DNA of 64,000 bases from Candidatus Hydrogenedentota bacterium (GTDB taxonomy: Bacteria; Hydrogenedentota; Hydrogenedentia; Hydrogenedentales; JAEUWI01), in assembly GCA_019637335.1 (NCBI GenBank), contig JAHBVV010000002.1:124001-188000 (forward strand). Reading direction: 5' to 3'. The translations under genes and the position numbers were made by a program. Each line of letters begins with the position of its first letter. Position 1 is the stretch's first letter. Below, in pieces: positions 46,201-54,520 of this stretch. The notes beneath the pieces are model-generated. The model did not search any database. It saw only the letters and a list, made by a program, of their open reading frames with translations, and had not been told where the DNA came from.

Positions 46201-49200
46201 GTACCCGCAGCGGATCTTCGGCGGGCGTAACCCTGACCGTTGTTGAGCCCGTTACCCATACCATCGGGCTGGATCCCGCCGTCTCCGCCATCTTCGTCGG
46301 CGCTACCGTCGCCCTCGCCGCCGTTTCCACGGACGAGAGCGACACCTTCACCTGGCAGTCGGATAATACCGCCGTCGCCACCGTGAACGCGTCTGGGCTG
46401 GTCACCGGCGTGGGAGAGGGAGACGCTACAATTACCGTGCTCGGCGCGCGAAGCCGCGCGCGGGCGCAAGCCACCGTCACCGTCACCCGCCATTCGGTCT
46501 CCGTTGCCCCCGGATCCCTGGCCCTCCTCGCGGGAACGACCGCCTCCCTCTCGGCCGCATCCAGTGACTCGGGCGAGGCCTTTCAGTGGGCCAGTTCCAA
46601 TACCGCAACCGCTACCGTCAGCGCCAGCGGCGTCGTAACCGGCGTCGCGGGCGGCCTCGCGGAAATTACCGCGACCGGCGTACGGAGCGGCGAATCCGCG
46701 AGCGCCGAGGTTTCCGTCCGCGACGGCGTCGTCGTCAACCCGCCCTCGGGCAGCCTCGTCGCCGGCGAAACGCTCCAGCTCGGAGCCCAGTCCACCGATT
46801 CCGCCGACACCTTCACCTGGTCTTCAAGCAGCAACGCCGTCGCCACGGTTAGCCCCTCCGGGCTTGTATCCGGCGTCGGCGGGGGAACCGTCGCCATCAC
46901 CGCCACCGGAACACGCAGCGGAGCCGCCGGCTCCGCCACAATCAGCGTGGTGCCCTACCTGCCGGTTACCCCGTCCACGGCTACCGTGCGCATTGGCCGC
47001 ATCGTGCCGCTGTTTGCCCCCGTTTCCTCGATCCATACCGAGCTGGCCTGGAGCAGCGCCGACCCCTCCATCGCGGCGGTGAACCAGAACGGCGTCGTGA
47101 CCGGATTGCGCGTCGGGAAAGTCCGCATCACCGCCACCGCGCGCCCCGGCGGAGCCACCGGCTACGCCGAAGTCACCGTCCTTCCCCGGTTCCCCAACGC
47201 CCTCCTCTTCGACGGTGAAAACGAGTTCACCTCAACCAGCCGCTCCCGGCGCAACACCGAAGAACAGTTCCGCGGTATGGGCTGTCTCGAAGGTATCCCC
47301 GACCAGTACGCCGGCTTTGGTTTCACCCTGCGGGACGAGTACTACCGTAAGGATATTTCCCATTTTGACGAGATCTGGCTCGTCGTCAAGGCCATCGGTA
47401 CCGGCGCAAACCCGAGAATGGAGTTCGCCAGCCACACGGGAGCCAGCGCCGCCGTCCGGCTATCCGAATTCATGCCGGACGGCCCGATCGACAACCAATA
47501 CCGCCTCGTACGCGTCCCCATGAACCGGCTCGTGACCAGCACCTACACCATGCGCTTCAATGAACGTTGCAATTTCGGCCCCCGGCCCGTCGACGCCAAT
47601 TTCCGCTTCTTCGTCGATGAAGTCTGGGCCGTAAGCCTCGACAGCGTAGACGCCGAGGGCGGGCCGCTTGTCGGGCCTATGCCCGCGATCGATTTCGGCC
47701 TCGTCAGCGTAACCGCGCCCGCCGCGCGAAGGGTCACCGTGCGCAACATCGGCGCATCCCCGCTCCGCGTGTCCGGCGTCGATGTCCGCGGCGGCGGATC
47801 CGCCGCCTTCAGCGTAACGCCGTCCGCCTTTGAGGTCCAGCCCGGCGCGGCCATGGATGTCACCGTCTCGTTCTCCCCGGCCTTCGCCGGCATTCAGGAT
47901 GCCACCCTCGCATTCAAGCACAACGACACCGCCTTCGGCGCCGAAACACTCCTCCCCGTGCGCGGCGACGGCATGGCGCCCCAACTCGCCCTCTCCCGAA
48001 GCAACGTCGATTTTGGCGCGGTTCCGCTTGCCGCCGCCGTGCGCCAGTTTATAACCTTCGCCAACACCGGAAACGCGCCCCTCGTGATTTCGTCGGTCGC
48101 CCTCCCGAGCGCCAACTTCAGCGCCGGAACCAGCAATTTCGCAATAAACCCCGGCGACTCCGTCGAATTCGAAATCACCGCCTCGCCGCTTCTGGCCGGT
48201 CTGCTCGACAGCGCGCTAACCTTCCAGACCAACGCGCCCGATTCCCCGACCGTTTCAATCCCGCTTCATCTCCAGGGCATTGCCGCCGGCCAGTTGGGCC
48301 GCCTCTCCCAGGAGGCCGTCGAGGTCACCTCCTCATCCGCCACCCTGGCCTGGGGAGCCTGGCCCGCGGCGGACAACGTCCGGGTGCTCATCGGCCCCGA
48401 ACCGCCCGCGGCCCCCGGCGGGCCGCTGCCCTTCGCCCACGAAGTCGCCAGCCTGCCCGGAACTGCTAGCGAATACACCCTGACCGGCCTCGCCGCCGGC
48501 GTGGACGCCTTCGTCCGCATCGAGGTCAGCGCACTCGGCGTCCCACTCGCCGCCGGCACGCTCGCAATCCAGACCCCCGGCGGCCCCGGCGCGGCCCTGG
48601 ACAACAAGCTCCGGGAAGTGCACCTGGTGGCCCCCAATATCCTCCAGCTCGTCCTGACCGATTCGCGTGTTCATTCGTTCCGCGAAGACGCCAACAACTG
48701 GGACCGAGGCATCGAAGAAGTTATCGGCTACACCGGCTCACAGTGGGAAACGGGGACCTGGACCGTGCGCCGCTCCAGCGGCGACGAGATCCCCATAAAC
48801 AATGTCTACCGCCACTCCGTACCGATCGGAGCCCCCTACTACGAGATCGGATTCGGAACATTGACCTTCGACCAGCTGCTCGACGTGGACCACATGATCT
48901 ACCTCGAATTGGCCGAAAACATCGGGAGCCCCGAAGTACTCGAGGTAACCGGCCCATCCTTCGACTACGAAATCCTGAACGCGTCCCTCGCGCGCGAGCC
49001 GCGTTCCGCGTCCCTCGCGGCCCTCGTGCCCTTCAGCGACCGCTATATGACCACCCCCGCGATTCAGGTTAATCAGGTCGGCTACAGCCCCGCAGCCACA
49101 AAGCGCTACGCCTATGTCTCCGGATGGATCGGAACCGGCGGACCGCTCAACCTGAGCGCCTTCCCCGCGCAGGCGGAGGTCATCGCCACCCCCGCCGACC

Positions 49201-50858
49201 CGCTTGCCCCCCGCCAGCCCGTGCTATCCGGCTTGCCCATCAGCCTGCGCGCCGCCGCCGACGCCGCCGCGGGAACGGAAGTGCGCGAAATCAGTCTCGC
49301 CGCCCTCCCCGAATCCGACGACACCGTCTACCGCGTGCGCATTCCCGGCGTCGGCGTCTCCTGGCCCACGCGCGTCAGCGAGGAGGCCGTCTTCGAAGCC
49401 TACTACCATGTCGCCCGCGGCCTCTTTCACAACCGCTGGGCTGGCGATCTCGCGCCCGAATTCACCGACTGGACACGCCCCGCCGACCACGGGACCGTCT
49501 TCACATCCGAAGAAACCAACCCCTGGGCCTTCTTCCCCAGCACAACCCCGCTCACCGGAGAGCGGCCCCTCCTCGGCGGGCACCATGACGCCGGCGATTT
49601 CGATATCCGCATCTTCCACGGCATCGTCGCCCAGATGCTCATGCGCGCCTACGAACTCAATGAATCCGCCTTCACGGATGGCCAGCTGATCATCCCCGAG
49701 AGCGGCAACGGCATTCCCGACTTCCTCGACGAGGCCCTCTGGAGCGTCGCCGGTTGGGAATACCTCCAGGACGAGGACGGCGGCGTCCGCATCGGGGCCG
49801 AATCGCACCGCCACCCCTGGGGCATTTATCCCGCCCACGAAGACCAACTCTTCTACTGGACCTACTCCAAGGATCCCGTCTTCACCGCCCGGTGCGCCGG
49901 CCTCTTCGCCCAGGCCGCCTGGCTCGTACAGCCCTACGATTTCGTCCGATCCCACATGCTGGAGCAGCGCGCCATCGCCGCCTACGACTACGCCATCGCC
50001 AACGGCGTCGACGAGACCGCCGGCGGGCCCATGGCCTACGCCGCTGGCGAGTTGTATCGCCTCACCGGCGAAGACGTCTACCGCGACATGTTCATCCGCG
50101 TCTGGGACGCCTTCAAGAAACCCTGGCCACCCTTCGCCCCGGATGTCTTCGCCCGCGACAACCCCTGGACCTCCTCGTTCACCAGCGCATCCCAGCCCAT
50201 CGTCTGGGACCACGTCTCCGCCTACGTGCTCAGCGGCGGAGCCGTCGCCTCCCACGTCTCCCTGTGGGAAGAACGCTCCAGAAATCAGATCGGCGGCCTG
50301 AGAAACGTCATGGAAGCCGCGCACGCCCACCGCAACGCGCGCCCCGCCGGATACGTGCTCGCCTACGGAAAGGGAACCGCCGTCGGCCAGTACCTCTTCG
50401 GCTCCTACGCCGGCATGCAGCTCGGGAATCCCAGCACGCAGCAATTCCAGGACGCCTTCGACCTGATAAGCCTCTCCGCCGACTTCATGCTCGGCTGCAA
50501 CCCCGCCGGCATCTCCTGGATCACCGGGCTCGGATCCCGCTCCCCCCAGTACCCGCTCCACCTCGACTCCCTCTACTACATCCGCCAGGGCCTCGGACCC
50601 GTACCCGGAATCCCCATATACGGTCCCACCGACACCCTCCGCCCCAGCAGCTACTACACCTACGGCGCGCGGCTCGCCTACCCAAGCTACACCAACAGCC
50701 CCCCATTCCGCCGCTGGAGCGACGTGCACACCTTCGTAATAAGCAACGAATTCACCGTATGGGAGAACCAGGCCCCCGCAGCCCAGCTCTTCGGCCTGCT
50801 CGTCGCCCCCGATATGATGCCACCCGAACACCTCTGGCCCACCGCACTACGAGAATAA
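43254..50858 (+). CDS. Giant Ig-like (Big_2) lipoprotein with C-terminal GH9 domain
   Basis: A 2,534-residue surface lipoprotein. ATG 43254 follows GGAG and gives a signal peptide with lipobox LAGC (Cys20). Residues about 31-1312 are 16 bacterial Ig-like (Big_2) repeats of about 80 residues (G-T/D-T...F-x-W-S-S...ATV...G-V-V-TGV). Then come a beta-rich, CBM-like region (about 1313-1463), two HYDIN/choice-of-anchor-D-type domains (1478-1569, 1576-1672), a fibronectin-III-like domain (1680-1780), an unassigned stretch (1780-1930), a CelD_N-like Ig domain (IQVNQVGYSP, about 1937) and a GH9 catalytic domain (2046-2533). The GH9 residues are Asp2112 and Asp2115 in HHDAGDFD and the general acid Glu2499 in SNEFTV. 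GH9 enzymes cut beta-1,4-glucans or related polymers; here the enzyme would be held far from the cell on a long stalk. Confidence 0.9.
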   Translation: MRRLSSAIGLALLGFLLAGCPSGGTPGIRLTINPLSIELNIGQTTTFAVSSTDSTDFFTWRTSNPAVVTVDNRGRVTAVDSGTARITAVSGRSNAQISANVTVLAPAGEVAQVAVSPVAATIAVGDTYTLEAASTREDPEFLWFSENEAVATVSANGVVTAVGPGVAVVNARGASPAERASATITVVEPAVHFATVHPLGANILAGETLALSATSSDPLDTFVWSSEAESTATVDANGVVTGAGPGGVVINARGTNSGATASAVITVTRPVAHRVNVSPATVTIDQGDTIRFDATTTRPGDSFAWSSSDTNVAVVDGAGRVTGLAIGTANIVAQGGDPDERGAAMVRVREGRIRIAAVRPLGARIPAGGSVQLSASSADASETFAWSSANEEIATVNATGLVSGVAPGEIRITAVGARTGATGQSLITVAEPIAHELTVSPSATAIQVGDTFSFAAASSLPGDRIVWSSSNTGAATVDSAGAVTGVGAGSATIRAEGLDSGAAGQALLTVTVPAEEDVTVRPRAATIAVGENVTLDAASTDASDTFTWASANPLIASVSPTGVVTGVNEGAVLISALGSSSAITGSATITVTAPPAYTVRVFPDAAALAIGDTLRLAASSTRAGDTIAWNTADSNVATVDSTGLVSAAGPGTVLITATGALSGASASATITVEEPVVEEAFVRPAEASIQTGETLALTAESSNALDAFTWASDAGGVASVDESGLVTGAAAGVATISATGTITGAAGGSIVTVIARVEHEVSVSPSAAALITGDTLQFNASTTREGDTLTWSSDTPSVAAVSPNGLVTAIGPGSASITAQGGAANERAVALITVVDPVAHRITLQPLGASIEAGDTVALAATSTDPSDTFAWSSSNGAIATVTSTGVVTGVLPGSAEVRVRGASSGVTAAATITVTAPAVHTVAVRPASPSLEVGQTVSLAATSTNPEDAFSWTSANVAVATVGATGTVTAVAPGQSEIVATGTRSGSSAGVTLTVVEPVTHTIGLDPAVSAIFVGATVALAAVSTDESDTFTWQSDNTAVATVNASGLVTGVGEGDATITVLGARSRARAQATVTVTRHSVSVAPGSLALLAGTTASLSAASSDSGEAFQWASSNTATATVSASGVVTGVAGGLAEITATGVRSGESASAEVSVRDGVVVNPPSGSLVAGETLQLGAQSTDSADTFTWSSSSNAVATVSPSGLVSGVGGGTVAITATGTRSGAAGSATISVVPYLPVTPSTATVRIGRIVPLFAPVSSIHTELAWSSADPSIAAVNQNGVVTGLRVGKVRITATARPGGATGYAEVTVLPRFPNALLFDGENEFTSTSRSRRNTEEQFRGMGCLEGIPDQYAGFGFTLRDEYYRKDISHFDEIWLVVKAIGTGANPRMEFASHTGASAAVRLSEFMPDGPIDNQYRLVRVPMNRLVTSTYTMRFNERCNFGPRPVDANFRFFVDEVWAVSLDSVDAEGGPLVGPMPAIDFGLVSVTAPAARRVTVRNIGASPLRVSGVDVRGGGSAAFSVTPSAFEVQPGAAMDVTVSFSPAFAGIQDATLAFKHNDTAFGAETLLPVRGDGMAPQLALSRSNVDFGAVPLAAAVRQFITFANTGNAPLVISSVALPSANFSAGTSNFAINPGDSVEFEITASPLLAGLLDSALTFQTNAPDSPTVSIPLHLQGIAAGQLGRLSQEAVEVTSSSATLAWGAWPAADNVRVLIGPEPPAAPGGPLPFAHEVASLPGTASEYTLTGLAAGVDAFVRIEVSALGVPLAAGTLAIQTPGGPGAALDNKLREVHLVAPNILQLVLTDSRVHSFREDANNWDRGIEEVIGYTGSQWETGTWTVRRSSGDEIPINNVYRHSVPIGAPYYEIGFGTLTFDQLLDVDHMIYLELAENIGSPEVLEVTGPSFDYEILNASLAREPRSASLAALVPFSDRYMTTPAIQVNQVGYSPAATKRYAYVSGWIGTGGPLNLSAFPAQAEVIATPADPLAPRQPVLSGLPISLRAAADAAAGTEVREISLAALPESDDTVYRVRIPGVGVSWPTRVSEEAVFEAYYHVARGLFHNRWAGDLAPEFTDWTRPADHGTVFTSEETNPWAFFPSTTPLTGERPLLGGHHDAGDFDIRIFHGIVAQMLMRAYELNESAFTDGQLIIPESGNGIPDFLDEALWSVAGWEYLQDEDGGVRIGAESHRHPWGIYPAHEDQLFYWTYSKDPVFTARCAGLFAQAAWLVQPYDFVRSHMLEQRAIAAYDYAIANGVDETAGGPMAYAAGELYRLTGEDVYRDMFIRVWDAFKKPWPPFAPDVFARDNPWTSSFTSASQPIVWDHVSAYVLSGGAVASHVSLWEERSRNQIGGLRNVMEAAHAHRNARPAGYVLAYGKGTAVGQYLFGSYAGMQLGNPSTQQFQDAFDLISLSADFMLGCNPAGISWITGLGSRSPQYPLHLDSLYYIRQGLGPVPGIPIYGPTDTLRPSSYYTYGARLAYPSYTNSPPFRRWSDVHTFVISNEFTVWENQAPAAQLFGLLVAPDMMPPEHLWPTALRE

Positions 50859-50861
50859 CAA

Positions 50862-50998
50862 GGGGACTGGCTCCCGCGACATAAACCACCTCAGCCGCGA
50901 AAGCGTCGCAACCACCCATGGGGACTGGCTCCCGCGACATAAACCACCTCAGCCGCGAAAGCGTCGCAATCACCCCCGAATCGCGGGTGCCTGTACCC
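50862..50998. repeat. Two further inverted-repeat elements of the 28.9-kb type
   Basis: The first (50862-50919) has the 5' arm GGGGACTGGCTCCCGCGA and the GAAA-loop core but lacks a 3' arm. The second (50920-50998) is complete, with TCGCGGGTGCCTGTACCC at 50981-50998. They begin 3 bp after the stop of the giant lipoprotein. The core reads CCGCGAAAGCG in both. Confidence 0.8.
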
Positions 50999-51289
50999 GC
51001 AAGAGGTGTGCCACGCACCCCAGGGACTGCGGCGCCCCGTCACCTCGAATACGAGCAGTGTGCGCGGGACCGAAAGCAAGCTCAACAAAGCGGCTACACC
51101 GACAACCGGCGCGGCTGTCCCGTCACGCGCACAAATCGCGGGCGCCTGTAGCCGCCCAAAAGGCGAGCCACGGGTGCCATCCTCCTGCGGCGGATCTCCG
51201 ACGTTCAAGCTCCGCGGCTCCGCCGCGAAGGCTTGAGCGTGCGGATCGTCCATTGAGCCCCCACCCCCGATCCCAACCCCGAAAAGAAC

Positions 51290-51312
51290 GTGGCACAGCC
51301 GTCCCGGCTGTG
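51290..51312 (+). repeat. REP-like hairpin R10 (GTGG foot)
   Basis: GTGG (51290-51293) abuts CACAGCCG/CGGCTGTG, a perfect 8-bp stem with loop TCC. A second small hairpin, GGATTGC-ACA-GCAATCC, follows about 10 bases later. The remainder of the gap 50999-51359 shows nothing recognisable. Confidence 0.75.
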
Positions 51313-51359
51313 TTCGGTTCGGATTGCACAGCAATCCGCCTACCACACCCAATCCCACC

Positions 51360-52541
51360 CTACGCCCCCGCAATCGCCTCCAGAAGCTGCCGCCCCACCG
51401 CGTCCCGCGAATACCGCGCAACACACTTCGCCCGAAGCCGTTCCCCACGCGCACGCCGCGCATCCGGATCCGCAAGCAATCCCCGAACCGCCCCCGCAAT
51501 ACCCTCCGCCGTAACCTCCACAATCAACTCGTCCGCATCAAAATCCAGCCCCTCCGCACCCAGCGGCGTCGTCACCACGCACGTCCCATACGCCGCCGCC
51601 TCCAGCACGCGCGTCTTCGTCCCCGACCCCATCCGCAACGGCGCCAGGCACACCAGCGCCCCCGCAACCTCCGCACCGATATCCTCCGCCTCCCCCGCAA
51701 GTTCGATCCGGCCGCAACCGTGGCGCGCCACCAGATCCCGGTGAAAATCGCAAAGACCACGCCCGACCACCCGGATCCGGAGATCCTGCGCCTCCAGCGC
51801 ATCGTGAAGTCGCGCGTAAATCTCCGCCACCAGAAACCGGAATGCATCCCGGTTCACCGCCGACCCCAGCATCCCGTAAAACAGCAGGTAGCCCCCCGGG
51901 CCCTCCTGGGCCGGCGGCAACGCACGCGCCGGAACATCCGGCATGACATTCGGCACAAGCGCGAAACGCGATCGCGCGCCCGCCCGCACAAAATGCTCCC
52001 GCACATACGCCAGCTCATCCGGATTCGACATCAGAAACAGGTGCGGCTCGTTGAATATCCACTGCTCATAACGGCGCACACGAAACGTCTCAAAAAGAAA
52101 AAAACGGTTGCCAGGGCGCCGGTCCTGCCGCCACGCCTGTTGCGCAATCCGGGACAGGATCATATCCGCGTCAATCACGATCCGCGCCGCCGGCAGCGCG
52201 CGCCGAACATGCGCCACCAGCCGCGTCGGGCCCAGGTAGCGAAAAAACGCAACCGGGTAGCGCTCCGCCTTCAGCTTCGCCAGCAGCGCCGGCAAGGCGG
52301 ATGCCTCCGGCTCATAGATCGACGCGGGACGAAGCCCACGGCCAGGCGCCCCCGGAATCCCCAACGCCGGACCCGCCGCCTCGTGCGCCGGCATCGTGGC
52401 CGACAGTTCCGCCGGCCGCGCCACCAGGAGATTGTGCACCGCATACGCGGCCCGAAGCGCATCCAGCTGAAAACGCGCCCGTTCCTTGTCGCCCCCGTTC
52501 AACCCGATGTAGGGAGCCCCGATATTCAACAATTTTTCCAT
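51360..52541 (-). CDS. Glycosyltransferase with GT-B fold, family 4-like
   Basis: A 393-residue predicted glycosyltransferase, the last gene of the leftward polysaccharide operon. The C-terminal domain has YLLFYGMLGSAVNRDAFRF (about 225), IRVVGRG, and LAPLRMGSGTKTRVLEAAAY (about 310-330), where the G-S-G-T-K-x-K/R-x-x-E pattern is typical of GT4-type proteins using a Glu in the donor site. The N-terminal part (NIGAPYIGLNGGDKERARFQ) is less conserved. ATG 52541 has GAGG seven bases upstream and was preferred over a longer frame. It follows the GT8 gene by 26 bp. Sugar specificity unknown. Confidence 0.82.
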   Translation of the reverse strand: MEKLLNIGAPYIGLNGGDKERARFQLDALRAAYAVHNLLVARPAELSATMPAHEAAGPALGIPGAPGRGLRPASIYEPEASALPALLAKLKAERYPVAFFRYLGPTRLVAHVRRALPAARIVIDADMILSRIAQQAWRQDRRPGNRFFLFETFRVRRYEQWIFNEPHLFLMSNPDELAYVREHFVRAGARSRFALVPNVMPDVPARALPPAQEGPGGYLLFYGMLGSAVNRDAFRFLVAEIYARLHDALEAQDLRIRVVGRGLCDFHRDLVARHGCGRIELAGEAEDIGAEVAGALVCLAPLRMGSGTKTRVLEAAAYGTCVVTTPLGAEGLDFDADELIVEVTAEGIAGAVRGLLADPDARRARGERLRAKCVARYSRDAVGRQLLEAIAGA

Positions 52542-52567
52542 ATGCGCCTCATTGTTTTCGCCGCCGC

Positions 52568-53515
52568 TTAGCGCTTCTTCCTCAATTTCCGCAGCGCGCC
52601 CTGAACACGCGCCACAAGCTTCCCGCGCCACGTCGCCTCCGGAACCCACTTCGGGCGCCAGCCCCGCCACGCCGTGTGATCCAGATACCGGTAGTAATAC
52701 TTCCGGTTCCGGTTAACATAATCCGGATGCCACGGCTTCCGCCGCGACGAATAATGCACGATCAACGGCGAATTGCGCGTCCTGCGATAGGTTTCCTCGT
52801 CGAAGGGGCTCTCGCGCCACGACGGATACCCGAACAGCTGGCTCATCTGGTTCCAACGCGGGTCCAGCGCCTTCCACTGCCCCGCAAGCACCGCGTTGAT
52901 CCCATCCTGATCGAAGCACTGCACCGCCTCGCGATGCTTCTCCAGATAGCGAAACACCTCCGCCGCAATCCCGCGTTCCCGCCACAGCGCAAGGTTCATA
53001 ACCATCACCCCCGAGTTCAGATACTTCTCGTCCGGCGCGTGGCCCAGTTCCTCGTGCAGCAGCAGCCCCATCGGCGAAGAGACCGTCGGAGCCGCGCAGT
53101 CCTGCACCGCGAGCAGCGGAGACCCGTCAAACGGCATGTCCCACAATTCGCCAATATTCCCAAGCACGATCAGATCCGAATCCAGATAGATCGCCCGGTC
53201 AATCTCCGCCGGCAGCAACTCCGGGATCAGCAAACGCAGGTACGCCGCCGCCGACATATAACCCGAAACCATCACGTCCGGAAGAAGCCCCGACGCGTCA
53301 CGCCAGTGCACCGTCGCCGGCTGGTCCGACCACGACGCGCGCAACCGCGCCTTGTTCTCTTCCGTGATGCCGCCGTCCACCACGTGAACATGCAGGTGGT
53401 AGCCCGGAGCCAGATTATCCAGAACCGACCGTACCATCGCCGCAAGCGGCATCGCATAGTTGTCATCCGACGCGGCCACCAGGTGCACCGCAACCGCATT
53501 AGACGCCTCCGGCAT
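52568..53515 (-). CDS. Family 8 glycosyltransferase
   Basis: A 315-residue retaining glycosyltransferase of family GT8 (LgtC/lipopolysaccharide-glucosyltransferase type). Motifs include VHLVAASDDNYAMPLAAM (donor site, about 9-26), the metal-binding DSD in AIYLDSDLIVLGNI (about 108-121), YLNSGVMVMNLALWR (about 167) and the C-terminal QDGINAVL and IVHYSSRRKPW. These fit transfer of glucose, galactose or galacturonate from a UDP-sugar. Its ATG lies 17 bp inside the end of the upstream GT2 gene, so the two are translationally coupled. The C terminus is strongly basic (RKLRKKR), suggesting contact with the membrane. Confidence 0.93.
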   Translation of the reverse strand: MPEASNAVAVHLVAASDDNYAMPLAAMVRSVLDNLAPGYHLHVHVVDGGITEENKARLRASWSDQPATVHWRDASGLLPDVMVSGYMSAAAYLRLLIPELLPAEIDRAIYLDSDLIVLGNIGELWDMPFDGSPLLAVQDCAAPTVSSPMGLLLHEELGHAPDEKYLNSGVMVMNLALWRERGIAAEVFRYLEKHREAVQCFDQDGINAVLAGQWKALDPRWNQMSQLFGYPSWRESPFDEETYRRTRNSPLIVHYSSRRKPWHPDYVNRNRKYYYRYLDHTAWRGWRPKWVPEATWRGKLVARVQGALRKLRKKR

Positions 53516-54494
53516 CCGGACCCTCCTTTTCCCGGCGCAACGAAAGCTGGAGTGATTCCCCGTGGTACGCCCCCCACAACCACGCATCCACATACGTCCG
53601 GACCCGCCGGACCTCGTCCCGAACCAGCCACGCAAACGCCGAAAGCAAACGGAACCGTACAATCGAAACCAGCCGCCGCACGCGCCAGCGATTCGGATGC
53701 GCCGCGTAATACGCCGGGTCCGGCAGCCCCCGCAAATGCACAAAGCCACGACCCAGCCGGATCATCCGGCCCTTCAGCACACCAAGGTCAAAATAGCAAT
53801 CCAGCCCCAAATGCCCCACACACGCCGCCGGATAATAGAGCGAAGGAAAGCCCCGCTCCGCAAGCGCCAGCGCAAACACCCCCTCCTCGCCCATCGTAAG
53901 GTCGCCCGCGCCCAGGTCCGCCCGAAACGTGATCCCCGTATCCAGCACCGATCGCCGAAACCACCAGTTCCCACCGCTCGGATGCCGGTGCGCCGGATAC
54001 GGAGCCGTCTCCGGCCCCTCGTCATGTTCGCCCCACACCGCACCCAGGAGAAAACCATTCTCCAGCGCCCACGCCGGCGGCAAAACACCCTCCGGCCAGC
54101 GGATCACGATCCGCCCGCCAAAAACGCTGTACTCCGGGTGCGAACGCAACGAAGCCGCCACCGCCTGCAACCAGTCCCGCTCCGGAAACACATCGTCATC
54201 CGTAAACACCACCACCTCCCCCAGCGGAACCGTCTCCAGCGCCAGGTTCAGCGCATTGCTCTTCCCCTGCACCGGCTGAAACAGATGCGTCAACGGCAGC
54301 CGCTCCGAAAAAGAATCAATCACCGGCGCCGTGTCATCCGAGCTGTTGTTATCCACCACCACATAAGTTACATCCAGCCCCGAACAATCCACCCCGCACA
54401 TCGCCTCCAGCGTCTGCCGGAGCACCGCCGAACGGTTGAACGTCGCGACGATGACGGTAAGACTTAACTCGACTGGCTCGGCGCTCTCCGCCAT
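53499..54494 (-). CDS. Family 2 glycosyltransferase
   Basis: A 331-residue GT-A-fold inverting glycosyltransferase of family GT2. It opens LTVIVATFNRSAVLRQTLEA, has VVDNNSSDDT, and the metal/donor motif FTDDDVFPERDWL (about 95-107); GNWWFRRSVLD and GEEGVFALAL (about 180-215) resemble the acceptor-side motifs of the family. No membrane helices. ATG 54494 is preceded by GGAG at good spacing, so it was preferred over an upstream TTG. It overlaps the following GT8 gene by 17 bp. It probably adds one sugar of the repeat unit on the polyprenyl carrier. Confidence 0.92.
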   Translation of the reverse strand: MAESAEPVELSLTVIVATFNRSAVLRQTLEAMCGVDCSGLDVTYVVVDNNSSDDTAPVIDSFSERLPLTHLFQPVQGKSNALNLALETVPLGEVVVFTDDDVFPERDWLQAVAASLRSHPEYSVFGGRIVIRWPEGVLPPAWALENGFLLGAVWGEHDEGPETAPYPAHRHPSGGNWWFRRSVLDTGITFRADLGAGDLTMGEEGVFALALAERGFPSLYYPAACVGHLGLDCYFDLGVLKGRMIRLGRGFVHLRGLPDPAYYAAHPNRWRVRRLVSIVRFRLLSAFAWLVRDEVRRVRTYVDAWLWGAYHGESLQLSLRREKEGPDAGGV

Positions 54495-54520
54495 AGTTGC
54501 GTTCTCCGGTCCAACCTGTG

